Shown here in pieces: positions 1-6,950 of a stretch of 64,000 bases of DNA. The position numbers were made by a program, and so were the translations under genes. Position 1 is the first letter of the stretch. Each line of letters opens with the position of its first letter. The DNA is taken from contig DAISIV010000004.1 of the NCBI GenBank assembly GCA_036821825.1, positions 1 to 64,000 of the forward strand, in the 5' to 3' direction. Below the pieces are notes generated by a model, which ran no database searches, had not been told where the DNA came from, and saw nothing but the letters and a program-made list of their open reading frames with translations. This DNA comes from CAITZA01 sp937915285 (GTDB taxonomy: Bacteria > Desulfobacterota > Desulfomonilia > Desulfomonilales > Desulfomonilaceae).

Positions 1-47
1 CGTTCGCAACGCGGGGGTCGAGGGTTCAAATCCCTTCATCTCCACCA
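1..47 (+). tRNA. tRNA-Ala (CGC), 3' half; 5' half lies before the window
   Basis: The segment reads as the 3' half of a tRNA. It has an anticodon loop TTCGCAA (3-9, anticodon CGC), a partly visible anticodon stem, a GGGTC variable loop (15-19), a T arm with loop TTCAAAT (25-31), acceptor strand CATCTCC, discriminator A and an encoded CCA at 45-47. An acceptor T at tRNA position 70 would allow the G3-U70 pair typical of tRNA-Ala. tmRNA also ends in a tRNA-Ala-like structure, so the 3' end of ssrA is the main alternative. The variable-loop spacing fits a normal tRNA better. A strong terminator follows at 67-95. Confidence 0.75.
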
Positions 48-599
48 AGAAATCAATAACTTATCTAGCCCTGACATGTTTCGGGGCTTTTTTTTGTTCA
101 TGTTTTGTACATAAATTGTTGAGCCTCTTCTCGTCATACCGCCGAAATGTCCAGCCCGTATAGTCTGTGCTAACCAATCAGAACAATGTTCCGTTATAGC
201 CCTGACGTCATCATGTGACAAATAGACGTGGCTCTTGGCTTCTCTCGTCGATAATCGCTTCAAGAGACGAACCGGATTCTGTGTGACAAGCCGATGTTGC
301 TTAAGGACGGTAAACATTTTATTCATCGTTACCATCTGCCAGTTTATGGTACCGTTTGCCAATCCTTCCTCTTGCCTAGAAATGCGATATGCCTTCAATT
401 CAGGTATCCAGATTTCATCCAAGGGTTCGCTATCACCAAAATAGGGAACCACATTTGAGTCATCGTCATTACATTTGGCAGTAACCATTATTTGACTGCA
501 CAGGATTTGTTTTCTATCCACTGCTGACAATGCCACGTCAATTGCGTACCATTTAATTAGGGTACCTGTGGAATTTTGATGAGACGTCAATCTTTTCAA
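36..599 (-). pseudogene. Truncated tyrosine recombinase (integrase) remnant
   Basis: Roughly residues 60-160 of this 187-codon frame resemble the SAM-like core-binding domain and first catalytic box of phage-type integrases. There is a helical segment (ELKAYRIS... to ...VTQNPVRLLKRL), then YLSHDDVRAI and GMTRRG, which matches the conserved TGMRRGE box carrying the first catalytic arginine. The sequence then runs into the tRNA terminator and tRNA 3' end. The HxxR and tyrosine boxes are missing. The first ~11 codons are antisense to the HigB-like frame and are unlikely to be real. I read it as an integrase that lost its catalytic C-terminus. Its position next to the tRNA is typical for the integrase that inserted the island. 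Confidence 0.7.
67..95 (+). terminator. Rho-independent terminator of the tRNA
   Basis: An 8-bp stem (67-74 with 81-88, one G-T pair) closes a 6-nt loop (CATGTT) and is followed by an unbroken T tract to 95. It lies 20 bases after the tRNA CCA end, as expected for a tRNA terminator. It also lies inside the C-terminal end of the antisense integrase remnant, which supports the view that this end of that reading frame is not genuine protein. Confidence 0.8.
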
Positions 600-886
600 A
601 ATTGGTTCAGGAACTTTTACCTGATAACCAGTATCGTGAATTACAAACCCATCCTGGCAGATATCCGGACTCTGGAGCCATCTTTCAGGATTCCGGCTGG
701 CTTAGAAAGATAAGATGGGCTTCCAGGAAACATGGGAAAAGAGGTGGTGTAAGGGTAATATATTATTGGACTCTCAGCGGGGACCTTATTTATATGATTT
801 ACGTTTACTCCAAGACTGATCGCCACGATCTGACTTAACGCCAACTCAAGACCCTAAGAAAAATTGTCGAAACGGAGTTACCATGA
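566..886 (+). pseudogene. HigB/RelE-type toxin with lost start codon and premature stop
   Basis: Residues such as YRELQ, WLRKIRWA, GKRGGVRVIYYW and a YSK segment match the RelE/HigB-2 mRNA interferase family. The family N-terminus (WNF.ET..F) is encoded from 566, but the codon where ATG is expected is CTG. The open frame stops at TAA 836-838. After that stop the same frame continues RQLKTLRKIVETEL, the usual family C-terminal helix, and ends at TGA 884-886, overlapping the antitoxin ATG (883). The ancestral gene would encode 106 residues, a normal family length. A TTG at 602 could start a 78-residue product lacking both ends. I infer an inactive or weakened toxin. Confidence 0.8.
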
Positions 887-1197
887 AGGAAAAAATGTTT
901 CGGGAGCTTCTTGAAAGCATTCAGGAGGCGGGATCCATAATTAGGGGCGAAACGGAGCCATCACGTGTGTTCACAGTTGGAACTCCGGATGTTAGATCTA
1001 TAAGGACAAAACTGGGAGCTACTCAATCCGATTTTGCCACCATGCTTGGTATCAGCGTCCGTACGTTGGAAAACTGGGAACAAAAGCGTCGAACACCCAG
1101 GGGCCCAGCCAAAGTATTACTTCAAATAGCGGAAGATCACCCTGAAGTTGTTTGGGACGTGGTCAAACAAAAAAGAGAAAAACAAACAGGATGTTAG
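883..1197 (+). CDS. HigA/NadS-like XRE-family antitoxin
   Basis: This 104-residue protein has a helix-turn-helix of the XRE family in its middle (about residues 36-85: a KLGATQSDFA...LGISVRTLENWEQ segment). The following RRTPRGPAKVLL is characteristic of HigA-2/NadS-type antitoxins. Such proteins neutralise the RelE-fold toxin encoded just upstream and repress their shared promoter. The ATG overlaps the ancestral toxin stop codon (ATGA), the usual toxin-first higBA arrangement with translational coupling. The frame is intact although the toxin carries two lesions, so the antitoxin may now act only as an orphan repressor. Confidence 0.85.
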   Translation: MKEKMFRELLESIQEAGSIIRGETEPSRVFTVGTPDVRSIRTKLGATQSDFATMLGISVRTLENWEQKRRTPRGPAKVLLQIAEDHPEVVWDVVKQKREKQTGC

Positions 1198-1648
1198 TTT
1201 TTTGGGTGACAATAACCTCGGCTCATCTTAGCCTAGTAATCTTGTGCGATATTGGGAAGGGATGCAGGCTGGGTCAGCCAGAGCCGTCACAGGTGGGTGG
1301 GAAAGGTTGTGGCTGTAATCTGTGCAGAGCAGCCACCAATGAATCATCCACAGGCCCAAAACCTATAGACAGAAAAGAGCGACTACCTAATGTCTGGACG
1401 AGGAATAGGCCGGGATGCTTCTGCGGGCACGCCTATTGCCCGGCGAGGGCCATGCGATTCAGATTTGTCGGATTGCATGGAGCATGAAAGAGCGGTTGCA
1501 AGCGGCGTGATTGGCGAGTACAATTGCTTCGGAAATCGAGACAAGCTTGATAAAGCATTACGGCCAAGTCTTTGCCAACAAATATAGGCAATAACTTTAT
1601 ATGACCTCAATATGTTATGTATATTTTACTATCAATATTCTAGCAAAA

Positions 1649-1766
1649 TGGCACAATAATGTAAATTAAATTATTATATTAGTCTAATATCTAATTGTGA
1701 TTATGTATTAATTTATTGTGCTGTTGTATCATGTAGTGCGTGGCTTTTGAGACAGTAATTGTGCCA
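1649..1766. repeat. Nested inverted repeats around an AT-rich palindrome
   Basis: TGGCACAAT at 1649-1657 is matched by its exact inverse ATTGTGCCA at 1758-1766. GCACAATAA at 1651-1659 is matched inversely at 1713-1721. A perfect palindrome, ATATTAG-T-CTAATAT, sits between them at 1676-1690. The layout could be an operator region, a decayed recombination or replication site of the island, or chance in AT-rich DNA. No function is assigned. Confidence 0.4.
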
Positions 1767-1964
1767 AATACATGTTACAGATTGTCCGGCATTTTGGAGG
1801 CCCTCCGTCTGTGAATGTAAAAAACTTGATGGTGTTTGGCAAACACAACCGCCGAACGTGGCACATGTTAAACACGGTTGACTCATGAATCAATATAATG
1901 TGACCACCACATTGGTATCTAGTTAAGATAACAGCATAACCTATTTAATCAACAGCTATGCCTC

Positions 1965-1993
1965 TTGACTTTTTCCACCAGTTTACTTAGGTT
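1965..1993 (+). promoter_or_regulatory. Possible sigma-70 promoter for the nucleotidyltransferase module
   Basis: TTGACT (1965-1970) is followed after 17 bases by TAGGTT (1988-1993), about 40 bases before the ATG at 2036. The -35 box is good and the -10 box only partial. A GAGGTAAGG ribosome-binding site lies just before the start codon. Confidence 0.4.
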
Positions 1994-2035
1994 AAAATCA
2001 GTTTATGGTGGAAATATATTCCCGAGGTAAGGTTA

Positions 2036-2395
2036 ATGAATAAACCTGAAAATAACTGGATAGAAGGGATGCTCCTGGATGAATATGACCAGTCGCTAAA
2101 AATAATAGACGCTCTGAAGCTTAAATTGCAGGACTTCCCAAAAGGAAAATTATACTTTCGCCAAAAGGAAAATAAGAAACTAGGCAAGTTTTACTCGTAC
2201 GCTTTTCTTAAGTTTCACGAGCATAAAAGGTCCGTATCTGTTCACGTCCCGAGGCAAAATATTGATGCTATCAAGAAGAAAATTGAGGAGAGAGACAAGC
2301 TAGTTTCACAGATGAATTCGTATATGGAGAGAGTAAAATACATTGAAAAAATACTTAAATTGCGAAGAAACAAACATAGCCATGCCAGACCCTGA
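2036..2395 (+). CDS. Small basic coiled protein, partner of the nucleotidyltransferase
   Basis: This protein of 119 residues is Lys-rich and probably mostly helical. Its layout, an FPKGKLYFRQKEN segment, a short beta-like YSYAFLKFHEHKRS stretch, then a helical region of charged residues, recalls small uncharacterised proteins of the type 'LPKGS..kk.i.gk.YyY' that often sit beside nucleotidyltransferase genes. I recognise no catalytic motif. The stop codon overlaps the next gene by 14 bases when that gene starts at ATG 2382, so the two are probably co-translated. A role as antitoxin or regulator of the nucleotidyltransferase is inferred only from this arrangement. Confidence 0.65.
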   Translation: MNKPENNWIEGMLLDEYDQSLKIIDALKLKLQDFPKGKLYFRQKENKKLGKFYSYAFLKFHEHKRSVSVHVPRQNIDAIKKKIEERDKLVSQMNSYMERVKYIEKILKLRRNKHSHARP

Positions 2396-3053
2396 GATTT
2401 TATCCATTTTTTCGAGTTTATCTCGGGTAGGTTTTTTTAACAGTTCGGTCCTAATAGGAACCTGGGCTATGTTTATCTACAGGGTTGTTTATGGATTTGA
2501 ATACGTTTTGAGGACAGGAGATATCGATATTGCCATTCAGGTTTCGCTCTATGATAAGAACAAAAAACTGAAGACGGACATTCGACAACTGTTGATTGAC
2601 CACGGCGCTACTGTTGAGGATTCCAATGATGGCTCACTGGAAAAGATAATTACCCACAATTATTATATCGAGTTCATATCAGGGGCAAGGTCCAGATTGG
2701 GAAAACCACTTTTTGTCCGGGAGTGGAACGTTACGGCACAGAGATTGGATTTCATTAATATGCTACTGGACTTCTCGATACGCTTAGAAACCGATTATTT
2801 TTATATTCGTATACCAACTCCAGAGGCATTCTTCCTTCACAAATTAATTGTAGCAAACAAAAGGCCCGATAAATCAAAAAGACTAAAAGACTTGGAGCAA
2901 TGTAGCCTCCTGGTCGATATCGTTGATGGCGTGATGTTGAAGAAGGTGGTTTCCTCTCAGGTTTTCTCGCCCAAAACAAGAAGCAAAATCAAGTCATCGT
3001 GCGAGATGATTGATTTTCCCTATGATAGAATTGACCAATGTTATACTTCCTAG
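2382..3053 (+). CDS. GSU2403-like nucleotidyltransferase-fold protein
   Basis: This protein of 223 residues (from ATG 2382; a TTG at 2343 is also in frame) has a pol-beta-type nucleotidyltransferase signature. A glycine-containing helix start (VLIGTWAMFIY) is followed about 20 residues later by TGDIDIAI, giving the G-x..-D-x-D metal-binding pattern. The middle and the C-terminal PTPEAFFLHKLIVANKR segment fit the GSU2403/NTP_transf_8 family. Related two-gene modules include minimal-nucleotidyltransferase toxin-antitoxin and abortive-infection systems. The location on an island next to a toxin-antitoxin pair supports a defence or stability role, but this is inference. Shorter than many family members. 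Confidence 0.7.
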   Translation: MPDPEILSIFSSLSRVGFFNSSVLIGTWAMFIYRVVYGFEYVLRTGDIDIAIQVSLYDKNKKLKTDIRQLLIDHGATVEDSNDGSLEKIITHNYYIEFISGARSRLGKPLFVREWNVTAQRLDFINMLLDFSIRLETDYFYIRIPTPEAFFLHKLIVANKRPDKSKRLKDLEQCSLLVDIVDGVMLKKVVSSQVFSPKTRSKIKSSCEMIDFPYDRIDQCYTS

Positions 3054-3091
3054 ACTGGACATTAGGTTCACAGAGCCTTCATCTTCATCAT

Positions 3092-3116
3092 TTCCCTAAT
3101 TTTTGCATTTAGGGAA
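3092..3116 (+). terminator. Hairpin after the nucleotidyltransferase gene
   Basis: TTCCCTAA (3092-3099) and TTAGGGAA (3109-3116) form an 8-bp perfect stem with a 9-nt loop, about 40 bases after the stop codon. No T tract follows, so termination is uncertain. Confidence 0.35.
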
Positions 3117-3308
3117 CGGTTGAACTTGCCTCGAGACTTCATTGAACACAGTACTGGATTGATTTCTTTTTGCGCTTTATTCATGTAGGATAGGTTAGGA
3201 TTGGATTGCTAACAAAAATGCACCGGACGCTCGGGGTTCGGAAGGAGGGTTCTCTTACAACAGCATGTTATCCTGGTGTTTCAGGAACCAACGTGGGTTA
3301 ATTTTTGT

Positions 3309-3354
3309 CGTTCGCAACTCGGGGGAGTGGGTTCAAATCCCATCATCTCCACCA
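3309..3354 (+). repeat. Displaced tRNA-Ala 3' end (distal attachment-site copy)
   Basis: This 46-base segment repeats the tRNA sequence at 1-47 from the anticodon loop to the CCA. It lacks one base before the T arm and has a few substitutions. The T stem differs by a compensated pair (GAGGG/CCCTT in the first copy, GTGGG/CCCAT here), so pairing is kept. No tRNA 5' half precedes it and the anticodon stem no longer pairs, so it is a fragment. I read it as the chromosomal end displaced by island insertion (attR). It lies 73 bases before the next gene. Confidence 0.75.
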
Positions 3355-3427
3355 ACCCTAATCATTCCGTTTTTTAACGATCCGGCGCCAAGCCTTCAAA
3401 AAAACTATTTGAAATGGTTCCAATGTT

Positions 3428-4822
3428 TTGTGGTGCGAAATACGCAGTAAGAATCATTACCTGTTTTTCATCATCTTGATAGCTCTTATTTTGAGAGGCG
3501 CCCTTCCTGCAGCCTCTTGGCTCATAAACAATGATCATAAGGTTTTCTGGACTCCGGACACATCGTCCTACGTTTGTTCTGCCAGAGGTTTGATCGAGAC
3601 ACTATCTTTCTCGTGTAATAACGAACCGGAAACTCTACGGTCGCCGGGATACCCAATCTTGTTAATTCCTGGGTTATTTATGGGGCAACTCGAGGCAGTC
3701 ACGATCATTCTCCAAATATTCCTGGGGGTGGGTATAGTCTTTCTCGTTTATAAGATTGCTTTGATTCTATCCGGAAATTTGAACGCTGCATTGTTTTCAG
3801 CAACGATCTATTCGATTGAGCCGGTCTCGATAATTCACTGTTCATTTTTGATGTCCGACACTTTTTTCACTTTCGCTCTGACATTTTTCGTGTGGTATCT
3901 CCTGAATTATTTAAAAACCTTTTCACGGATCAGTCTAGTTTCGGCCTGCTTATGGCTGGTGGCATCGATCTACATCCGTCCAGTTGCCTACTATCTATGT
4001 TTATTAGTCCCCTCTTTTCTGCTCATTACAACGCTTTTTAAAACAAACAGAGCAAGGAGACAGCGAATAATCCATGATTCAACACTGTTCTTTGCGGTGA
4101 CAGTTCTTCTGGTTGGCTCATGGCAAGTCCGAAACTTCGTCTTGACGGGATACGCCGGATTCTCCTCTGTGATGGAGTACAACCTCTATTACATTCTGGG
4201 CTCAACGATAATAGGAAAAAGAGACCACATTTCCGAGGAGCAGTCGCTGAAGAAATTGGCCGAACTTCAGGCTGCCCAGATAGAAAGCCAACATGGCGAG
4301 GAGAGAACGACTCGCTTGAAAAATCTCGAGTGGCAAAAAAATTATTCACTACACCTCATAAGAGAAAATCCGGGTATTTTCATTCGGGTAGTGATCTCAA
4401 GTTTGCGGAGCACCATATTTCAGGCCGGTTTTGAGCTGCTAAATTTCTTCAATCATTGTTTCGACAGGTCTTCACTTTTTAGACAGGACGGCGTTGACAG
4501 AGGCCAATCGTCAATTGTCGAGAACACATTGCAATATTTTGGGCTGAGGGTAAGGGGTTACTTACTAATCGGAATTATAGTTTGGACTGCAGTGTTGCTT
4601 GGAATCTATTCTCTATCCCTTTTGTCACTCAAGTTTAGATTCAACCCGGAGAATCTCACGAGTGTTTGCTTTTTGCTAATCATGATCCTTTACGTTATGA
4701 CTGTTCCGGCGATAACCGGCTTGGGATATTCTAGGTTCCGCCTGCCAGTGATGCCATTGATATGTGTACTTTCAGGCACTGGATTGGCCGCGCTGAGAAG
4801 CTATTTCAAAGCCACCACGTGA
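3428..4822 (+). CDS. Membrane glycosyltransferase, ArnT/PMT-like (GT39/GT83 type)
   Basis: This protein of 464 residues has about ten hydrophobic segments. It carries the family signature near the N-terminus: an acidic first loop (PDTSSYV, residues 43-49) and an LRSPGYPILL segment (70-79). Such enzymes move a sugar or mannosyl unit from a polyprenyl-phosphate donor onto lipid A, protein or glycan on the periplasmic face. The only usable upstream start is TTG at 3428, because an in-frame stop lies at 3410. The island end is only 73 bases upstream, so the promoter may have been replaced by insertion. Substrate unknown. Confidence 0.75.
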   Translation: MWCEIRSKNHYLFFIILIALILRGALPAASWLINNDHKVFWTPDTSSYVCSARGLIETLSFSCNNEPETLRSPGYPILLIPGLFMGQLEAVTIILQIFLGVGIVFLVYKIALILSGNLNAALFSATIYSIEPVSIIHCSFLMSDTFFTFALTFFVWYLLNYLKTFSRISLVSACLWLVASIYIRPVAYYLCLLVPSFLLITTLFKTNRARRQRIIHDSTLFFAVTVLLVGSWQVRNFVLTGYAGFSSVMEYNLYYILGSTIIGKRDHISEEQSLKKLAELQAAQIESQHGEERTTRLKNLEWQKNYSLHLIRENPGIFIRVVISSLRSTIFQAGFELLNFFNHCFDRSSLFRQDGVDRGQSSIVENTLQYFGLRVRGYLLIGIIVWTAVLLGIYSLSLLSLKFRFNPENLTSVCFLLIMILYVMTVPAITGLGYSRFRLPVMPLICVLSGTGLAALRSYFKATT

Positions 4823-4862
4823 GAGACAAACTTCGCACCCAGGACACTTATCTCCAATCATT

Positions 4863-4887
4863 GATAAATTAACCTGAAAGATTTATC
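4863..4887 (+). terminator. Weak hairpin after the membrane glycosyltransferase
   Basis: GATAAAT (4863-4869) and ATTTATC (4881-4887) form a 7-bp AT-rich stem with an 11-nt loop, 41 bases past the stop codon. No T run follows, so it is only a possible terminator. Confidence 0.25.
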
Positions 4888-5012
4888 GATAGGTAGCGTG
4901 TATCACTTGTTGGCGTCCACCTATTTGAACAAACGGTTAGTCTCGTGATCAGCTTATGATTTGAGCCAAAGAGGACCGACGCTCTCGGCCCTTGACTTAG
5001 ATGAAAAGCCTT

Positions 5013-5029
5013 CCAGGAGTTATTCCTGG
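5013..5029. terminator. Hairpin between convergent genes
   Basis: CCAGGA and TCCTGG form a 6-bp stem with a 5-nt loop, between the convergent glycosyltransferase and thioesterase genes. Read on the minus strand it is followed by a short T run within AAGGCTTTTC, so it may end the thioesterase transcript. Confidence 0.35.
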
Positions 5030-5041
5030 CCGATGATCCAG

Positions 5042-5467
5042 TCAGGGCGTCGTTTCATCTACATAAAAATTCATGAGGATTTCCCTGAACTCGGCAGAGA
5101 GTTCGATTGACCTGTTTTGCGAATAGTCGTAGCAAACCTGGACTGATTCTCCCCTGGCGTATTCAACTGATTCATCGTTGGAATCGTTCAGTATGTAAAG
5201 GAAATCAAAGCTCTTTTTTCCTATCTTTCTGACGGCGAGATTGAGGGTGAGCCTTGTTTCGAGCGTAATGGGTCGAATGAAGTCACAACCGATATGGGCA
5301 AGTATGAAATAGGAATTCGCCTTGTCAATTCGTCCTGAGATGTGATCGGCCCACAGTGATTCGCGACCGATTTCAAAATAGGTAAAGAACACTGCGTTGT
5401 TAACGTGGCCCATGGCGTCCAGGTCGCGAAATCTTACCGGAATTTCAATTTTGTAAAAATTGTTCAT
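5042..5467 (-). CDS. 4HBT-fold acyl-CoA thioesterase (YbgC/FadM-like)
   Basis: This protein of 141 residues has the hot-dog-fold signature RDLDAMGHVNN at residues 14-24, including the catalytic aspartate (D17) and the GHVNN turn of the 4-hydroxybenzoyl-CoA thioesterase family. Members hydrolyse acyl-CoA thioesters, and length and spacing match the single-domain YbgC/FadM type. It is transcribed alone, converging on the membrane glycosyltransferase. The substrate cannot be told from sequence. The terminal residues DETTP show no extension or targeting signal, so a cytoplasmic enzyme is expected. Confidence 0.85.
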   Translation of the reverse strand: MNNFYKIEIPVRFRDLDAMGHVNNAVFFTYFEIGRESLWADHISGRIDKANSYFILAHIGCDFIRPITLETRLTLNLAVRKIGKKSFDFLYILNDSNDESVEYARGESVQVCYDYSQNRSIELSAEFREILMNFYVDETTP

Positions 5468-5715
5468 TTGTTCGTCTCACAGTGTATAAATTTTGAATCC
5501 GTCGTCAGCTTAGCATTTTTGAGGCCCATCATGAAACGATCCATTGAATTGAATGGGGATTGTTTCATCCAGAAAGGCCGGGTTGTCAGTAATTGGAAAT
5601 TCACGTAGTAACATCAATATAACATGGGATTTGAAATAGGACCAGGTCAGTAGTGGGAATGGAAACCCGATTTATGATATGACAGAAGTTCAGCATATGG
5701 CTTGAGGTCAAGAAA

Positions 5716-6138
5716 TTGGAGATAGAACTGAGATCAGACTGTGAAGATTCAGACTGGCGAACAGTTTCTGAAACCCTGCGTGAAGTTGGAATGGCTCACT
5801 ATGAGCCTGAGATTCACCGGAAGGCCTTTCAGAACAGTTCTGTTCGCGTCTTTGCCTATGATCATGGCAGGCTGATAGGATTCGGCAGGGCTATTTCTGA
5901 TGGAACCTATCAGGCGGCCATATATGATGTGGCTATAGAGCCTGGATTCCAAAAAAAGGGACTCGGGACGATTATCATCAAGGATATAGTGTCCAGGCTT
6001 CCTTCATGCAATTTCATCCTCTACACGATGCCGGGAAAAGAGGATTTCTACCGGAAGCTGGGGTTCCGCAAGATGAATACGGGCATGGCAATGTTTGTCA
6101 AAGCCGATGACATGAAACTGAAGGGATTCACGGAGTGA
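5716..6138 (+). CDS. GNAT-family N-acetyltransferase
   Basis: This protein of 140 residues has the acetyl-CoA-binding motif A with a Q-x-x-G-x-G loop (QKKGLG, residues 79-84) after the usual beta strand (YDVAIEP). A C-terminal segment (FYRKLGFRK) is typical of the family. It starts at TTG 5716 behind a GAGGT ribosome-binding site. The stop codon overlaps the GTG at 6135, suggesting coupling with the FmdE-like gene, although that gene may instead start at ATG 6186. The acceptor substrate is unknown. Confidence 0.85.
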   Translation: MEIELRSDCEDSDWRTVSETLREVGMAHYEPEIHRKAFQNSSVRVFAYDHGRLIGFGRAISDGTYQAAIYDVAIEPGFQKKGLGTIIIKDIVSRLPSCNFILYTMPGKEDFYRKLGFRKMNTGMAMFVKADDMKLKGFTE

Positions 6139-6797
6139 GCCCGAACGATGTCAGTAAAAAATTAATGAACGAGGAATACTCAAAAATGGACTTAAAGGAA
6201 ACTCTTGAAAGCCCGTCATGGAAAATGGCCGTTAGTTTTCACGGTCATGTATGCCCGGGACTGGCAATAGGTTTTAAGGCGGCCCAAGCGGCGATGAGTT
6301 GGCTTGAGGATAGCCGTTCAGCCGATGAAGAGATCGTCACGATATCCGAAACAAACGCATGCGGTGTTGACGCCATCCAGACCATGACAGGATGCACATC
6401 CGGCAAGGGCAATCTAATAATCAGGGATCATGGGAAGAACGTGTTTACAATGGTGAGTCGCTCGACTGGCAAAGGTGTGCGAATTTCGTTAAAACCCGGT
6501 GTAATGAGCCTTGACCCGAGGCATCAGGAGCTGATCAATCTCATGCGCTCCGACTCGGCCTCAAAAACCGAAGCGGAAGAATTTCGCCGGATTCACACCC
6601 AAAAAAGTCATTCGATTCTTGGCAAGAAGCCGGAAGAAATTTTCGTGATATCAGAAGCTTTTATTGAACTCCCGGAAAAAGCCAAAATAGAGCCATCAGA
6701 GCTTTGCGGGAAATGCCAGGAACCGACCATGCCCTCCAAAATGGTTTCGGCTGGAAATGTCCGGGTGTGCCAGGACTGTTACTCAAGGAAATCATAG
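6135..6797 (+). CDS. FmdE-like protein (formylmethanofuran dehydrogenase subunit E family)
   Basis: The N-terminal domain carries the FmdE signature FHGHVCPGLAIG (residues 35-46 from GTG 6135). Further conserved cysteines lie in NACGVDAIQ and TGCTSGKGN, and a C-terminal zinc ribbon has a CxxC pair near each end (CGKC...CQDC). FmdE proteins occur beside molybdenum/tungsten formylmethanofuran or formate dehydrogenases in methanogens and are common as stand-alone proteins in sulfate reducers and syntrophs, where their role is not settled. No dehydrogenase gene is nearby. ATG 6186, behind a GAGGA box, is a likely alternative start and would avoid the overlap with the acetyltransferase. Confidence 0.85.
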   Translation: MSPNDVSKKLMNEEYSKMDLKETLESPSWKMAVSFHGHVCPGLAIGFKAAQAAMSWLEDSRSADEEIVTISETNACGVDAIQTMTGCTSGKGNLIIRDHGKNVFTMVSRSTGKGVRISLKPGVMSLDPRHQELINLMRSDSASKTEAEEFRRIHTQKSHSILGKKPEEIFVISEAFIELPEKAKIEPSELCGKCQEPTMPSKMVSAGNVRVCQDCYSRKS

Positions 6798-6950
6798 AGA
6801 TTTAAGGCAGTTGACATTATCACCGAACTTCATGACTTCGGGCCGGTTAACAGAACGAGCTATACATTTGTTCCGGAACTTCCAGAGCCAAAGAAATTAG
6901 TTTGGTGTATTGCGCGACAATTTCCTGAATTCAATGATTGTGACTTACAT

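Larger units (their letters stand above)
1198..2035. other. 838-base gap without a recognisable gene
   Basis: No frame here resembles a known protein. Short open frames at 1152-1487 and 1390-1587 have no recognisable motifs and may be degraded coding DNA. From about 1590 the sequence becomes markedly AT-rich. It holds a 15-base palindrome (1676-1690) between copies of a GCACAAT motif in both orientations (1651, 1713-1721, 1758-1766), described separately. The last 70 bases carry a plausible promoter for the next gene. Confidence 0.6.
1..3354. mobile_element. Remnant of a tRNA-integrated genomic island
   Basis: The 3' part of the tRNA-Ala-like gene (1-47) is repeated in the same orientation at 3309-3354. 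This is the usual mark left when a tyrosine integrase inserts an element into a tRNA 3' end. Next to the first copy is an integrase remnant on the minus strand. The cargo is a decayed toxin with its antitoxin (566-1197), about 0.8 kb of AT-rich non-coding DNA, and a nucleotidyltransferase module (2036-3053). At 3.3 kb and without an intact integrase the element is probably immobile. The boundaries are inferred from the repeats. Confidence 0.75.

Noticed and set aside
641..844. Minus-strand frame opposite the HigB-like gene
   Set aside because: It is the antisense shadow of a frame with clear toxin-family motifs.
1152..1487. Open frame overlapping the antitoxin end, Cys-rich
   Set aside because: It overlaps a confident gene, has no ribosome-binding site and no recognisable motif; kept only as possible degraded DNA in the gap entry.
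1..3354. Insertion sequence as the source of the accessory genes
   Set aside because: No transposase or terminal inverted repeats; the tRNA duplication and integrase remnant point to site-specific integration.
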